From Rhodobacter sp. 24-YEA-8 (GTDB taxonomy: Bacteria > Pseudomonadota > Alphaproteobacteria > Rhodobacterales > Rhodobacteraceae), in the NCBI RefSeq assembly GCF_900105075.1, contig NZ_FNSK01000001.1, positions 310,001 through 374,000 on the forward strand: 64,000 nt of DNA, read 5' to 3'. This document shows, piece after piece, positions 25,052-33,826 of this stretch (its first letter is position 1; each line of letters starts with the position of its first letter). A program made the translations under genes and the position numbers. The notes below the pieces were generated by a model. The model was given only the letters and a program-made list of their open reading frames with translations, did not search any database and was not told the origin of the DNA.

Positions 25052-26716
25052 TTACATATTCGGATAGTTCGGCCCGCCCCCGCCCATCGGCGTGGTCCAG
25101 TTGATGTTTTGCGACGGGTCTTTGATGTCGCAGGTTTTGCAATGGACGCAGTTCTGGAAGTTGATGCGGAAGCTGGCATCCTGGCCTTCGCCCAGCACCT
25201 CATAGACGCCGGCCGGGCAGTAGCGCTGCGCGGGCTCGTCATATTCGGGCAGGTTGACGCGGATCGGTACCGAAGGATCTTTCAGCCGCAGATGGGCGGG
25301 CTGGTTCTCGTCATGGTTGGTGAAGCTGTAGGACACATTGGTCAGCCGGTCAAAGGAGAGAACGCCATCCGGTTTCGGATAGTCGATCTTTTTGTAATCC
25401 TTGGCTTTCCCGGTCGAATCCGCATCGTTCTTGCCATGTTTCAGCGTTCCGAACAGCGAGAAGCCGAGCGTGTTGGTCCACATATCAAGCCCGCCGAGGG
25501 TGAGCGAGGCCTTGAGACCCCATTTCGACCACATCGGTTTGACATTGCGGACCTTTTTCAGATCCTTCCCGATGGCGCCGGCCCGCACCTCGGTTTCGTA
25601 ATCGGTCAGCTCATCGCCCTGGCGTCCCGCGCTGATCGCCGCATAAGCGGCCTCTGCGGCGGCTTTGCCTGAGAGCATCGCGTTATGGTTGCCCTTGATG
25701 CGCGGCACATTGACGAGACCGGCCGAGCAGCCCAGCAGCGCCACGCCCGGCGCCACCATTTTCGGGATCGACTGGAAGCCACCTTCCGAGATCGCCCGCG
25801 CGCCGTAAGCCACGCGTTTGCCGCCTTTCAGCAGTTCCGCCACCATCGGGTGATGCTTGAAACGCTGGAATTCCATGTAAGGGTAAAGGTGGGGGTTCTT
25901 GTAGTTCAGGTGAACCACGAAACCGACATAGACCTGATTGTTTTCAAGATGGTAGATGAAGGAGCCACCGCCCGCATTGCCACCCAGCGGCCAGCCCATC
26001 GTATGGGTGACGGTGCCCTCGCGGTGCTTTTCGGGGTCAATCTCCCAGATCTCTTTCATGCCGAGACCGAATTTCTGCGGGCAATGGCCCTGCGAGAGGT
26101 CGAACTTCTGGATCACCTCTTTCGCGAGGCTGCCGCGCACGCCTTCCGAGAGGAAGACATATTTGCCGCGCAGCTCCATCCCGGGCTCATAGGCAGGGCC
26201 GGGAAGGGCGGTTTCAGGGTCAAGGCCGAATTCACCGGCAACGACGCCGGCGACCCTCTTGCCATCTTCGGACCAGACCAGCTGCGAGCAGGCCATGCCG
26301 GGGAAAATTTCGACGCCGAGACCCTCGGCCACACCCGCCATCCAGCGGCAGACATTCGCCATCGAGACGATGTAATTGCCGTGATTGTTCATCAGAGGCG
26401 GCATCGGGAAATTCGGGATGCGGATCTTGCCGGCCGGGCCGAGGATATAGAAATTATCCTCTTTCACCGGCACCCTGACCGGTGCATCCATCTCGCGCCA
26501 GTCGGGCAGCAGGGCATCGAGACCGGCGGGATCCAGCACCGCGCCTGAGAGAATATGCGCGCCGACTTCAGAGCCTTTTTCCAGCACGACCACGCTCAGA
26601 TCGGGGTCAAGCTGTTTGAGACGGATCGCCGCCGAAAGACCCGAAGGCCCTGCGCCCACGATCACAACGTCATATTCCATCGACTCGCGGGTGATCGCTG
26701 TGTTGGGATCGGTCAT
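25052..26716 (-). CDS. Electron transfer flavoprotein-ubiquinone oxidoreductase
   Basis: A 554-residue inner-membrane-associated flavoprotein that takes electrons from ETF (fed by acyl-CoA dehydrogenases) and reduces ubiquinone. The FAD-binding GAGPSG is at residues 21-26. The C-terminal [4Fe-4S] ligands are C500, C523, C526 and C529 (CVHCKTCD). The substrate-side EGVRGSLAK and quinone-domain segments are well conserved. The start at MTDPNTAITR is the first ATG with family resemblance. A nested palindrome lies about 100 bp upstream. It is monocistronic as far as visible. Confidence 0.95.
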   Translation of the reverse strand: MTDPNTAITRESMEYDVVIVGAGPSGLSAAIRLKQLDPDLSVVVLEKGSEVGAHILSGAVLDPAGLDALLPDWREMDAPVRVPVKEDNFYILGPAGKIRIPNFPMPPLMNNHGNYIVSMANVCRWMAGVAEGLGVEIFPGMACSQLVWSEDGKRVAGVVAGEFGLDPETALPGPAYEPGMELRGKYVFLSEGVRGSLAKEVIQKFDLSQGHCPQKFGLGMKEIWEIDPEKHREGTVTHTMGWPLGGNAGGGSFIYHLENNQVYVGFVVHLNYKNPHLYPYMEFQRFKHHPMVAELLKGGKRVAYGARAISEGGFQSIPKMVAPGVALLGCSAGLVNVPRIKGNHNAMLSGKAAAEAAYAAISAGRQGDELTDYETEVRAGAIGKDLKKVRNVKPMWSKWGLKASLTLGGLDMWTNTLGFSLFGTLKHGKNDADSTGKAKDYKKIDYPKPDGVLSFDRLTNVSYSFTNHDENQPAHLRLKDPSVPIRVNLPEYDEPAQRYCPAGVYEVLGEGQDASFRINFQNCVHCKTCDIKDPSQNINWTTPMGGGGPNYPNM

Positions 26717-26811
26717 CGGCTTTTTTCTCGCTCCTTGCTGCGGTCTGACGGCGCCGCAAATTCTGGCTGGGAAGTCCTGTTGGGCCCCGATTGGCCGGGC
26801 GTCTCGTGATT

Positions 26812-26863
26812 GCCCTATGGGCAGGCGCGCGTCAACCATGCTGCAGCATCATCCCATAGGGGC
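26812..26863. promoter_or_regulatory. Nested palindrome upstream of the ETF-ubiquinone oxidoreductase gene
   Basis: Outer arms GCCCTATGGG (26812-26821) and CCCATAGGGGC (26853-26863) enclose the perfect 12-bp palindrome ATGCTGCAGCAT (26838-26849). It lies in the spacer between the divergent ETF-ubiquinone oxidoreductase and greA genes and could be an operator or leader hairpin. The 316-bp spacer holds nothing else I can name. Confidence 0.4.
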
Positions 26864-27032
26864 GCAGCCCGCGGCACTATTCTTGCCGTTAAGCGACAGG
26901 ACGCGCATGCAGCACGCCATGGCCCTTGCTTTTTCTTTGCCCATCGGGTGAGGTTGCCGGAACACGAGGCGCGAAGTCATGACCCGGGTGACCGGTTCGT
27001 GGCTTCTGTTTTTTTAAAGTGACGACAGCGAT

Positions 27033-27503
27033 ATGGAAAAAATTCCGGTTACGAGGCGCGGCTTTGAAGTGCTGGATGCGGAACTGCGGCAGTTGAAAAG
27101 CGAGGCGCGTCCCGCGATCATCCGCGACATTGCCGAGGCCCGGGCGCATGGCGACCTTTCGGAAAACGCCGAATATCATGCGGCGCGTGAAAAACAGGGC
27201 TTTATCGAGGGCCGGATCAAGGAACTCGAAGGCATCATTTCGCTTGCCGATGTGATCGACCCGACTTCGCTGTCGGGCGCGATCAAATTCGGGGCGACGG
27301 TCACCGTGGTCGATGAAGACAGCGATGAGGAAAAGACCTGGCAGATCGTCGGCGAGGTCGAAGCCAATATCGAGCTCGGGCTTTTGAACATCCGGTCCCC
27401 GATTGCGCGCGCGCTGATCGGCAAGGAAGAGGGCGACAGCGTTGATGTCACCACTCCGGGCGGGCAGAAAAGTTACGAAATCCTGTCGGTGCGCTATATC
27501 TGA
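27033..27503 (+). CDS. greA: Transcription elongation factor GreA
   Basis: A 156-residue GreA of standard length. The N-terminal coiled coil runs to about residue 75 and holds the tip acidic residues in [17 protein letters not shown]; the C-terminal FKBP-like domain follows. It enters the RNA polymerase secondary channel to stimulate cleavage of backtracked RNA. The ribosome-binding site is weak. It is 12 nt before a two-helix membrane protein gene, with which it is probably cotranscribed. Confidence 0.95.
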   Translation: MEKIPVTRRGFEVLDAELRQLKSEARPAIIRDIAEARAHGDLSENAEYHAAREKQGFIEGRIKELEGIISLADVIDPTSLSGAIKFGATVTVVDEDSDEEKTWQIVGEVEANIELGLLNIRSPIARALIGKEEGDSVDVTTPGGQKSYEILSVRYI

Positions 27504-27515
27504 GCCGGAGCCGCC

Positions 27516-28547
27516 ATGGCGAAAGATCCTGAGGACATGCCCGAGGATATGAATGCAACAAAGTCGTGGGCGGGGGCCCTCGGCGGCTCGCCGGTGACCG
27601 GGATCGCCGCCGGGGTGATGTCGGGGATCTGGGTTGTGGCGGTGCTGGCCTGGGTCTTCACCGTGCCCGAAGGCGCCGAATCGCGGGTGCCAGGCCTTGT
27701 GATGACCCTCTTGATTCTGTTTCTGCCGCTGGCCCTGATCTGGGTCGCGGTGGTGACATTGCGGCTGGTCGCCGATCTGCGCTCTGAAGCGGCCAGCCTG
27801 AAAGCCGCCATTGACGGCATGCGGGGCTCTTTCCTCGAGGCGCGCCAGGAGATCCGCAGCGTGATCACCCGCCCCGAGGCGCCGGTTGCGGCTGCGCCAA
27901 TGGCAGAGCCTGCGGGAAGTGCGATGGCCGGACCCGCCAGTTTCTCGTCGCGCCGCGATCAGTCGCTTTCGGTGCCTTCGGCAGATCGCAAGGTCGCGCT
28001 GACGCCGGCACGCCCGGAACCCGAGGCCGAACAGCCGGCCCTCGCACTTGGCACGCCGGGCGATATGGCGCGCCAGCCGCTCTCGATCGAAGATTTCATC
28101 ACGGCTCTGCAATTCCCCGAAAGCCCCGATGACAAGGCCGGTTTCCGCGCCCTGCGCCTTGCGCTTGAGGATCGCGAGGTCGCGAAGCTGATCCGCGCGG
28201 CCCAGGATGTGCTGACGCTTCTGAGCCAGGAGGGCATCTATATGGATGACCTGCGGCCCGAGCTTTGCCATCCCGATATCTGGCGCCGCTTCTCGGCCGG
28301 CGAACGCGGGCGCGGCATTGCGGCGATCGGCGGCATCCGGGATCGCTCGTCGCTGGCACTGGCTGCCGGACGACTGCGCGAGGACACGATTTTCCGCGAT
28401 GCGTCGCATCATTTCCTGCGCACCTTTGACCGGGTCTTCCAGGTGTTTGAACAAAATGCCAGCGATAATGAGCTGATCCATTTCGCCGATACCCGTACCG
28501 CGCGCGCTTTCATGGTACTGGGACGTGTGGCCGGGGTCTTCGACTGA
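27516..28547 (+). CDS. Two-helix membrane protein of unknown function
   Basis: A 343-residue protein with two hydrophobic segments, about residues 27-50 (AAGVMSGIWVVAVLAWVF) and 57-85 (VPGLVMTLLILFLPLALI and following). A cytoplasmic region follows: a short helical stretch, a Pro/Ala-rich linker (about 110-180), and a conserved-looking C-terminal globular part (SLALAAGRLREDTIFRDA). I do not recognise a family name, though similar proteins occur next to greA in relatives as far as I recall. Its position 12 nt after greA suggests cotranscription. Confidence 0.75.
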   Translation: MAKDPEDMPEDMNATKSWAGALGGSPVTGIAAGVMSGIWVVAVLAWVFTVPEGAESRVPGLVMTLLILFLPLALIWVAVVTLRLVADLRSEAASLKAAIDGMRGSFLEARQEIRSVITRPEAPVAAAPMAEPAGSAMAGPASFSSRRDQSLSVPSADRKVALTPARPEPEAEQPALALGTPGDMARQPLSIEDFITALQFPESPDDKAGFRALRLALEDREVAKLIRAAQDVLTLLSQEGIYMDDLRPELCHPDIWRRFSAGERGRGIAAIGGIRDRSSLALAAGRLREDTIFRDASHHFLRTFDRVFQVFEQNASDNELIHFADTRTARAFMVLGRVAGVFD

Positions 28548-28564
28548 TCACCCGGGCGCGGGGC

Positions 28565-29176
28565 CTAATCCGCAGGGAAATCGTCGAGCTGCCGCACCAT
28601 GGTCGTTGCGGCGGCAAAGCCAAAGGCAAAGCGCAAAAGACCAAGCTGATCAGTATGGGTCGCTGTAAAGCCCTCGCGCTCGTAAAGGGCGCGGGCGCGG
28701 GGATTGCCCTCGATCACCTCAAGGCGCACGGAAGGGTAGCCCCGCCGCTTTGCCTCGCGACACAAAGTGGTGATCAGGGCGGTACCGACACCCAGACCGC
28801 GTGCCTGTGACGCCACGGCGATTCCATCGATCAGGAAGCGCTCGTTATCGACCTCATGGCTCAGGAGCCGCAACAGACCTGCGCGCCAGGCCGATCCGAA
28901 CATGCCGTAAACCCGCCGCAGATCGCGCCTGGTGCCGCCCGAAAAGCTGCCCTGCACCGATTTGAACCCGGCAAGCCCGATCAGCCGGCCGGTATCGTCT
29001 TGCGCGGAAAAGCAGTGATCGGGCCTGAGCCCGCGTGTCAGGAAAGCCAGCGCCCGGTCGTCAGGTCCCATGACGCGGCCGAGTTTGGCACCGAAAGCCT
29101 CCCAATAGATGCAGGCGGCCTCGTCGCGCTGGTCCATGGGAAAGCCGCGCCGGATGGAAAAGCTCTCAGGGCGCAA
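28565..29176 (-). CDS. GNAT family N-acetyltransferase
   Basis: A 203-residue acetyltransferase with GNAT motif A in VASQARGLGVGTALI and motif B in EGNPRARALYEREGF. The start is a TTG at 29176, overlapping the end of mobB by 11 nt; it is preferred because it includes the first beta strand (FSIRRGF) that an ATG at 29137 would lose. The substrate is unknown. It follows mobA-mobB, but nothing in the sequence ties it to molybdenum-cofactor synthesis. Confidence 0.82.
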   Translation of the reverse strand: MRPESFSIRRGFPMDQRDEAACIYWEAFGAKLGRVMGPDDRALAFLTRGLRPDHCFSAQDDTGRLIGLAGFKSVQGSFSGGTRRDLRRVYGMFGSAWRAGLLRLLSHEVDNERFLIDGIAVASQARGLGVGTALITTLCREAKRRGYPSVRLEVIEGNPRARALYEREGFTATHTDQLGLLRFAFGFAAATTMVRQLDDFPAD

Positions 29177-29666
29177 GCCCGGAATCCTTCAGGATAAACG
29201 TGGCAATTGCCTCTGCGTCATTCAGGTCGAGCACCGGCACGCTCAGCCCGTTCAGCGCGGCGTCTGAGGCCACCGCACGCACCAGCGGATCGCCGGGCTG
29301 GATCATCGGGCGGTCGGCCACGCCCGCGCGCCAGACTTCGATCTTCGGATGGGTATCGCGCTTGTACCCTTCGACCAGCACCAGATCGACCGGGGCGAGG
29401 CGGGCCAGCACCTCTGTCAGTTCCGGTTCGGGGCCGCGATGTTCGCGCAGGATGGCGAAGCGTTTCGCAGAGGCCAGCACGACTTCCTGCGCGCCGGCTT
29501 CGCGGTGGCGCCAGGTGTCCTTGCCGGGCTGGTCGAGATCGACATCATGATGCACATGTTTGACCGTCGAGACCGACAATCCACGCTGTGTCAGGGTGGC
29601 GACCAGGCGCTCCATCAGCGTGGTTTTGCCGCTGTTTTGCCAGCCGATCACACCATAGATCTTCAT
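29166..29666 (-). CDS. mobB: Molybdopterin-guanine dinucleotide biosynthesis adaptor MobB
   Basis: A 166-residue GTP-binding protein that assists MobA in making the guanine dinucleotide form of the molybdenum cofactor. The P-loop GWQNSGKTTL is at residues 8-17, KHVHHDVDLDQPGKDT is the switch-like region, and LVLVEGYK is the conserved later block. It overlaps mobA by 4 nt (ATGA), so the two are coupled. The cofactor would serve periplasmic DMSO-reductase-family enzymes, none of which are in this window. Confidence 0.93.
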   Translation of the reverse strand: MKIYGVIGWQNSGKTTLMERLVATLTQRGLSVSTVKHVHHDVDLDQPGKDTWRHREAGAQEVVLASAKRFAILREHRGPEPELTEVLARLAPVDLVLVEGYKRDTHPKIEVWRAGVADRPMIQPGDPLVRAVASDAALNGLSVPVLDLNDAEAIATFILKDSGLAP

Positions 29667-30259
29667 ACGGGGCGGCCTTCACTGCGGATATTGGCGCGGG
29701 CGAGGTCTTCGGGCGTGTTGAGATTGTCGAAGGCACCCGTATCGGGGAAATCGACGGGGCAGGCGCCATGGTGCGCCGCGAAATCGGCGATTTTCGGTTT
29801 CGCGCCCGAGGCGAGGAAACCGGCCAGCGCATCCGCGAGTGTGACCGGCCAGATTGCTGTCGCATTGTGGTCGCGCCCACCGGCCCGGGCAAATCCCGGC
29901 CCCGGCAGCGCGGTGGCAAGGCGTGTGATCAGATTATCCGGCAGGAAAGGCGCATCAACCGGGACAGAGATCAGCGCGGTGGCGCCTGCCGTCTTTGCCG
30001 CGCGCAACCCGGCAAGGATCCCGGCCAGCGGCCCGAGTGACGTTTCATCGGGCAGGACCTCAAGCCCGGTAAAGGCAAAGCGCGCCGCATCGCCATTGGC
30101 CGAAATCAGCAGGCGACCGGCCTGGGGCCGCAGCCGCGCGATCACATGGGCGATCAGCGGCTGACCGGCGAGCGTCAGAAGCGCCTTATCCGCCCCGCCC
30201 ATCCGGCGCCCCTGTCCACCTGCGAGAATGACGGCAAAGAGGCTCACGCGCGAATGCAC
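29663..30259 (-). CDS. mobA: Molybdenum cofactor guanylyltransferase
   Basis: A 198-residue nucleotidyltransferase that joins GMP to molybdopterin. The N-terminal signature VILAGGQGRRMGGADKAL and the metal-binding VPVDAPFLP segment are intact. The start is a GTG (30259), with a second in-frame GTG at 30247 that would begin VSLFAVILAGG; there is no ATG in range. First gene of the mobA-mobB pair. Confidence 0.93.
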   Translation of the reverse strand: MHSRVSLFAVILAGGQGRRMGGADKALLTLAGQPLIAHVIARLRPQAGRLLISANGDAARFAFTGLEVLPDETSLGPLAGILAGLRAAKTAGATALISVPVDAPFLPDNLITRLATALPGPGFARAGGRDHNATAIWPVTLADALAGFLASGAKPKIADFAAHHGACPVDFPDTGAFDNLNTPEDLARANIRSEGRPV

Positions 30260-30295
30260 CTTATGCGGAAATGGAACTTTGCCGGTGCAGGCGGA

Positions 30296-30922
30296 TCAAT
30301 TGACCCGTCTGCCCTTTTTGTCGACGAGGATCACGCCATGCCCGGCACCGGGATTGTCGTTTTCTTCGGTTACGATACGGGTGGTGACGCCCGGCAGCTC
30401 TGCGAAGGACGCATCCAGCCTTTTCGGGAAGTAAGTCGAGGACACGCCCTCAAAGCCCGGAACCGAGCGCAGGATACCGGCGATCGAGCTTGCACAATGG
30501 GCCTTGGCCACTGCGCCATTCGACATGGCTTTTTGCAAGATCGCCTCGGCCACGGCGGGCGAAACCTGCAGCTTGCGCTCGATGACGTGGAACTTCTCTG
30601 TTTCAGAGTCGCGCGCATGGTAATCGAGGTAGAAATTCACCATCCGGTCGGTCATGCCGAAATGCACGTCATTGCGTTCGGGCGCGGCATCATGATGCCA
30701 GGTCCCGGCCGGATCAAACAGCACACGTTGCGAAGCATTGATCAGCAAAGCCGAATGCGATCCCGATCCGGTGCGGTCATTGATGGTGGTCAGAAGCGTG
30801 ATTTCGGTCGGCGGTCCGGCGACATAGCTGGCACGTGAGACCTGGTCGTCAGGCGCCCAGACCGGTTCTGCACAGGCCGAAAGCGTCAGCAGCACCGCGA
30901 GCGCGGCAAGAAGGCGATACAT
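30296..30922 (-). CDS. Outer-envelope lipoprotein of unknown function
   Basis: A 208-residue protein with a lipoprotein signal peptide: hydrophobic residues 3-14 and the lipobox LSAC, giving a predicted lipidated C17. The mature part has no repeats or membrane segment; NDVHFGMTDRMVNFYLDYHA and FHVIERKLQVSP look like conserved blocks. I do not recognise a named family. It is upstream of mobA by 36 nt on the same strand, and downstream of the small aa3-oxidase subunit gene by 57 nt. Confidence 0.75.
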   Translation of the reverse strand: MYRLLAALAVLLTLSACAEPVWAPDDQVSRASYVAGPPTEITLLTTINDRTGSGSHSALLINASQRVLFDPAGTWHHDAAPERNDVHFGMTDRMVNFYLDYHARDSETEKFHVIERKLQVSPAVAEAILQKAMSNGAVAKAHCASSIAGILRSVPGFEGVSSTYFPKRLDASFAELPGVTTRIVTEENDNPGAGHGVILVDKKGRRVN

Positions 30923-30979
30923 GTAACCTCTCCCTGCCCTGTGCCGGCCCGCAGGGGGGCCGGTTTCAGGGCGGCAAAA

Positions 30980-31129
30980 TCACGTCCGGGCGAGGCCGAG
31001 GAAAACGAGAACCACGACGCAGACAACGACAGTCCAGGTCGCGACCCTGATGAAACCGGCAAAGGTTTTTTCCTGAGTGCGGATATCCATGCTGCCATGC
31101 GTGTGATCGCCATGCTGATGATCGGCCAT
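30980..31129 (-). CDS. aa3-type cytochrome c oxidase subunit IV
   Basis: A 49-residue peptide, too short for ordinary gene finding. It has a His-rich N-terminus (MADHQHGDHTHGSMDI), the conserved QEKTFAGFIRVATW block and one transmembrane helix (TVVVCVVVLVFLGLA). This matches the small subunit IV of Paracoccus/Rhodobacter aa3 oxidase, which binds the core subunits in the inner membrane but is not needed for catalysis in Paracoccus. It stands away from the ctaCDE genes, as is common. The first ATG is used; an internal ATG before DIRTQEK is possible. Confidence 0.9.
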   Translation of the reverse strand: MADHQHGDHTHGSMDIRTQEKTFAGFIRVATWTVVVCVVVLVFLGLART

Positions 31130-31274
31130 TCTTCATTCCCCGGGAACAGATGCTTTTCCGCCTGTTAGCCGATTCAGCGCCCGCTGTCACCCATCGGGCG
31201 CGGCCCGGCATGCACGAAGATGCCATGGTGATGTATCTTTCCCGCGCCAGCGCCCAGGTCTGCGGGGGAGGTGC

Positions 31275-31778
31275 TCAGTCGCCCGCGACCGGCCAGACCG
31301 ATGCATCCCCGGATTCGCCGCCATCCCATCCCTGCAAGAGCCGAAAGCCGATACGGACCGGCGGCGCTTCGGGGGCAAGCTTCGGCACCGCGCGCAGCAA
31401 AACCGAAAGCTGGCTGACATGCTGCACCATCTGGGTGCGGATGCCATCTTCATCCCGGCCAAAGAAGGTGAGCAGATCCGGGGCCGACCAGCCCAGCCCC
31501 TCGATCCGGAGCACCCCGGCAGCGCTGCCGGTAAAGCCCATGGCGATCTCCTGGCTCTGATCGAGCTGGCTTTCGAACTGGCGGATATAGATCACCAGAC
31601 GCTCGCAGGCCGATTCGGCCGGGGTCTTTTGCGCCGCTGCCTTCCTGGTCGTGGTCTTCGGTGCCGCTGCCGCAGGGCTGCCGGGAACAATGGCCGCAGC
31701 CTTCGCCGTCATTTTGCGTTTCGCGGGGGCTGCGGTGCTGCCAGCGGCGGCGGCTTTGGTCAGGGTTTTCTCGGTCAT
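31275..31778 (-). CDS. DUF6173-like protein
   Basis: A 167-residue protein. The first 60 residues are Ala/Lys/Thr-rich and likely disordered; the remaining 105 form a conserved block (CERLVIYIRQFESQL, then VLRIEGLGWSAPDLLTFFGRD and QMVQHVSQLSVLLRAVPK) that I recall as DUF6173 from alphaproteobacteria. No function is known. The start MTEKTL overlaps the stop of the upstream metallo-hydrolase gene in ATGA, so the pair is translationally coupled; a longer start at 31796 is possible. Confidence 0.75.
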   Translation of the reverse strand: MTEKTLTKAAAAGSTAAPAKRKMTAKAAAIVPGSPAAAAPKTTTRKAAAQKTPAESACERLVIYIRQFESQLDQSQEIAMGFTGSAAGVLRIEGLGWSAPDLLTFFGRDEDGIRTQMVQHVSQLSVLLRAVPKLAPEAPPVRIGFRLLQGWDGGESGDASVWPVAGD

Positions 31779-32806
31779 GTCTTTTGCCAGAGCCATGCCC
31801 CATCGGGGCCGGGGGAACGGGTGATCTCGCCCCGGTGCAGCAGGTGGTTCAGATGCGCCACCGCCTCGACCAGCGCGAGGCCAAGCTCGCTTTCGCCGAT
31901 CCTGCGGCGGAAGAGCATCGGGAAGCAACCCACTGCCGTATTGGGCACGGTGAGGAAATCGCGCAGCCGGTCCAGGGCCGAGAGGTGGTTTTCCACCATC
32001 TGACGCAGCCGGAACGGCAGGCCGGTGAAAGGGAGCTTATGGCCTGGCAGCACCAGCTGATCCTCGCGCGCGAAAGCGCTGAGGCGGGTGCAGCTTTCCA
32101 GCCATTCCCCAAGTGGGTCGGCCTCGGGTTCCGCCGGATAAACGCCGATATTGGCAGAGATCCCGGGCAAAAGCTGATCGCCGCCAAGAACGAGGCCGTC
32201 TGTCCAGAGCGTCGCATGCGCGGGGGCATGGCCATGACCGATGCGGATCTGCCAGTCGCGCCCGCCCAGCCGCAGGGTCTGGCCCTCGCTGATCCGGGTA
32301 AAGCCCAAAGGCAGCGGCGCCATACAATCCGACGAGTTGAACGGGCGCTCATTCATCCGCCGCTCCAGATCGGAGGGCAGCATGCCTGCGCGTTTCCAGA
32401 AGGCGACCGTCTCGGGAGAGGGGCGTTCTTCGGCTGTGTTAAACAGCATCCTTGCATAAAGCCAGGCGGTGCGGGTGATCAGAAGGGCTGCGCCCTGTTC
32501 GATGAACCAGCCCGCCATACCGATATGATCCGGGTGATGATGGGTGACGACCAGCCGCTTTACCGGCCTGCCGGCCAGCGGCCCGGCCAACAAAGCCTGC
32601 CAGGCCGCAAGGGCGCGGCGCGATCTGATGCCAGTATCGATCAGCGTCCAGCCATCGCCCTCGTCGATCGCATAGACATTCACATGGTCCAGCGCCCAGG
32701 GCAGCGAAAGCCGCATCCATAGAACACCCGGTGCGACCTCGGTCGCGGAACCGGCTGCGGGTGCATCGGGGAAGGGGTGGCGGATCTCACTCATGGGGTG
32801 TTTCAT
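31775..32806 (-). CDS. MBL-fold metallo-hydrolase
   Basis: A protein of about 343 residues with the metallo-beta-lactamase fold. THHHPDHIG is the canonical metal motif; later ligands lie in GHGHAPAHATLW and VLPGHKLPF. The C-terminal 70 residues are helical (LACTB2-like arrangement). The reaction could be hydrolysis of a thioester or phosphodiester and cannot be fixed. The start is uncertain: ATGs at 32842, 32806 and 32794 all lack a good ribosome-binding site. It is coupled to the DUF6173-like gene by a 4-nt overlap. Confidence 0.85.
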   Translation of the reverse strand: MKHPMSEIRHPFPDAPAAGSATEVAPGVLWMRLSLPWALDHVNVYAIDEGDGWTLIDTGIRSRRALAAWQALLAGPLAGRPVKRLVVTHHHPDHIGMAGWFIEQGAALLITRTAWLYARMLFNTAEERPSPETVAFWKRAGMLPSDLERRMNERPFNSSDCMAPLPLGFTRISEGQTLRLGGRDWQIRIGHGHAPAHATLWTDGLVLGGDQLLPGISANIGVYPAEPEADPLGEWLESCTRLSAFAREDQLVLPGHKLPFTGLPFRLRQMVENHLSALDRLRDFLTVPNTAVGCFPMLFRRRIGESELGLALVEAVAHLNHLLHRGEITRSPGPDGAWLWQKT

Positions 32807-33090
32807 GCCGGGAACGCGCGGCGCGGGCAAGCTGATGTTCATGGGAGCGGGTTCGGGAGCAGACGATATCGCGGATGCGCCTGCCTTCGGGCTTTCGCAG
32901 TGGCCTCATATCGGGGGTTTGTGGGATTGGACCAAATTCGGCACTTTTTTCGGGGGGCGCTGGTGATTGCTTTCCTGTTGTGGCGCTGACCTGGCAGGAC
33001 AGGTCGCGCGCCGGGGGCACCAGGGTGGAATGCGGGGCTCACATCGCGGGGCAGTCGCACGGGGGAACCTCAGGATAAAACCCGGGTAAA

Positions 33091-33118
33091 GCCTGCGGTA
33101 ACCTTTGTTAACGCAGGC
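33091..33118. promoter_or_regulatory. Inverted repeat upstream of the secreted nuclease gene
   Basis: GCCTGCGGTAAC and GTTAACGCAGGC form a 12-bp inverted repeat with one mismatch and a 4-nt loop, 38 nt before the nuclease ATG. It could be a leader hairpin or operator. The rest of the 350-bp spacer (32807-33155) shows no gene. Confidence 0.45.
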
Positions 33119-33155
33119 GCTGGACAAAGCCGGTGGCATCGGCCAGGCCCGTCTG

Positions 33156-33815
33156 ATGTCCGGTCTCATTCTACAGCTTGTCTTCGTAACTTCTGTTGCC
33201 GCCGCGCCGTCGATCTCGGGCGCGCCCCAGGTCAGTGATGGGGATACGCTGCGGTTCGGACCGGTTGTGGTACGGCTTCATGGCATCGACGCCCCGGAAT
33301 CCGGCCAAAGCTGTGCCAGTGCCGGTGGAGGCAGCTGGCCCTGCGGTCTGGCGGCGACGAGGCGGCTGGAGGCACTGATCGCCGGCAACACCGTGACCTG
33401 CGAGGTGCTGGCCCGCGACCGCTATGGAAGGGTGGTTGCGCGCTGCGCGGCCGGCGGCGAGGATCTCGGCGCTGCGATGGTCTCGGATGGCCTCGCCTGG
33501 GCCTATATCGCCTATTCCGATGCCTATCTGCCGCAGCAGACCCTTGCGCAGGCAGCCGGTCGCGGCATCTGGGCCGCACCGTCACAACCCGCCTGGGAGT
33601 TTCGCGCCGCGCGCTGGATGGCGGCTGATCAGGATACGCCGCTTGAGGGCTGCCCGATCAAGGGCAATATCTCGAAATCGGGCGAGCGGATCTACCACCT
33701 GCCCTGGTCACCGGCCTATGCAAGGACGGTGATCCGCGAAGATCAGGGCGAGCGCTGGTTCTGCGACGAGGCCGAGGCCCGGGCCGCAGGCTGGCGCCCG
33801 GCGCGCGGGAAATAG
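33156..33815 (+). CDS. Secreted thermonuclease-family (SNase-like) protein
   Basis: A 219-residue protein with a short signal peptide (to about residue 18, VTSVAAA). The staphylococcal nuclease-like OB fold is recognisable: SDGDTLRFG (27-35), RLHGIDAPESGQ (40-51) with Arg and Asp at the active-site positions, and DRYGRVVARC. A C-terminal extension of 80 residues includes CPIKGNISKSGERIYHLPWS, a short module often appended to this family. Probably a periplasmic or extracellular Ca-dependent nuclease. Four or more cysteines suggest disulfides. It ends 40 bp from convergent parE. Confidence 0.88.
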   Translation: MSGLILQLVFVTSVAAAPSISGAPQVSDGDTLRFGPVVVRLHGIDAPESGQSCASAGGGSWPCGLAATRRLEALIAGNTVTCEVLARDRYGRVVARCAAGGEDLGAAMVSDGLAWAYIAYSDAYLPQQTLAQAAGRGIWAAPSQPAWEFRAARWMAADQDTPLEGCPIKGNISKSGERIYHLPWSPAYARTVIREDQGERWFCDEAEARAAGWRPARGK

Positions 33816-33826
33816 CGCCGGGGCGC

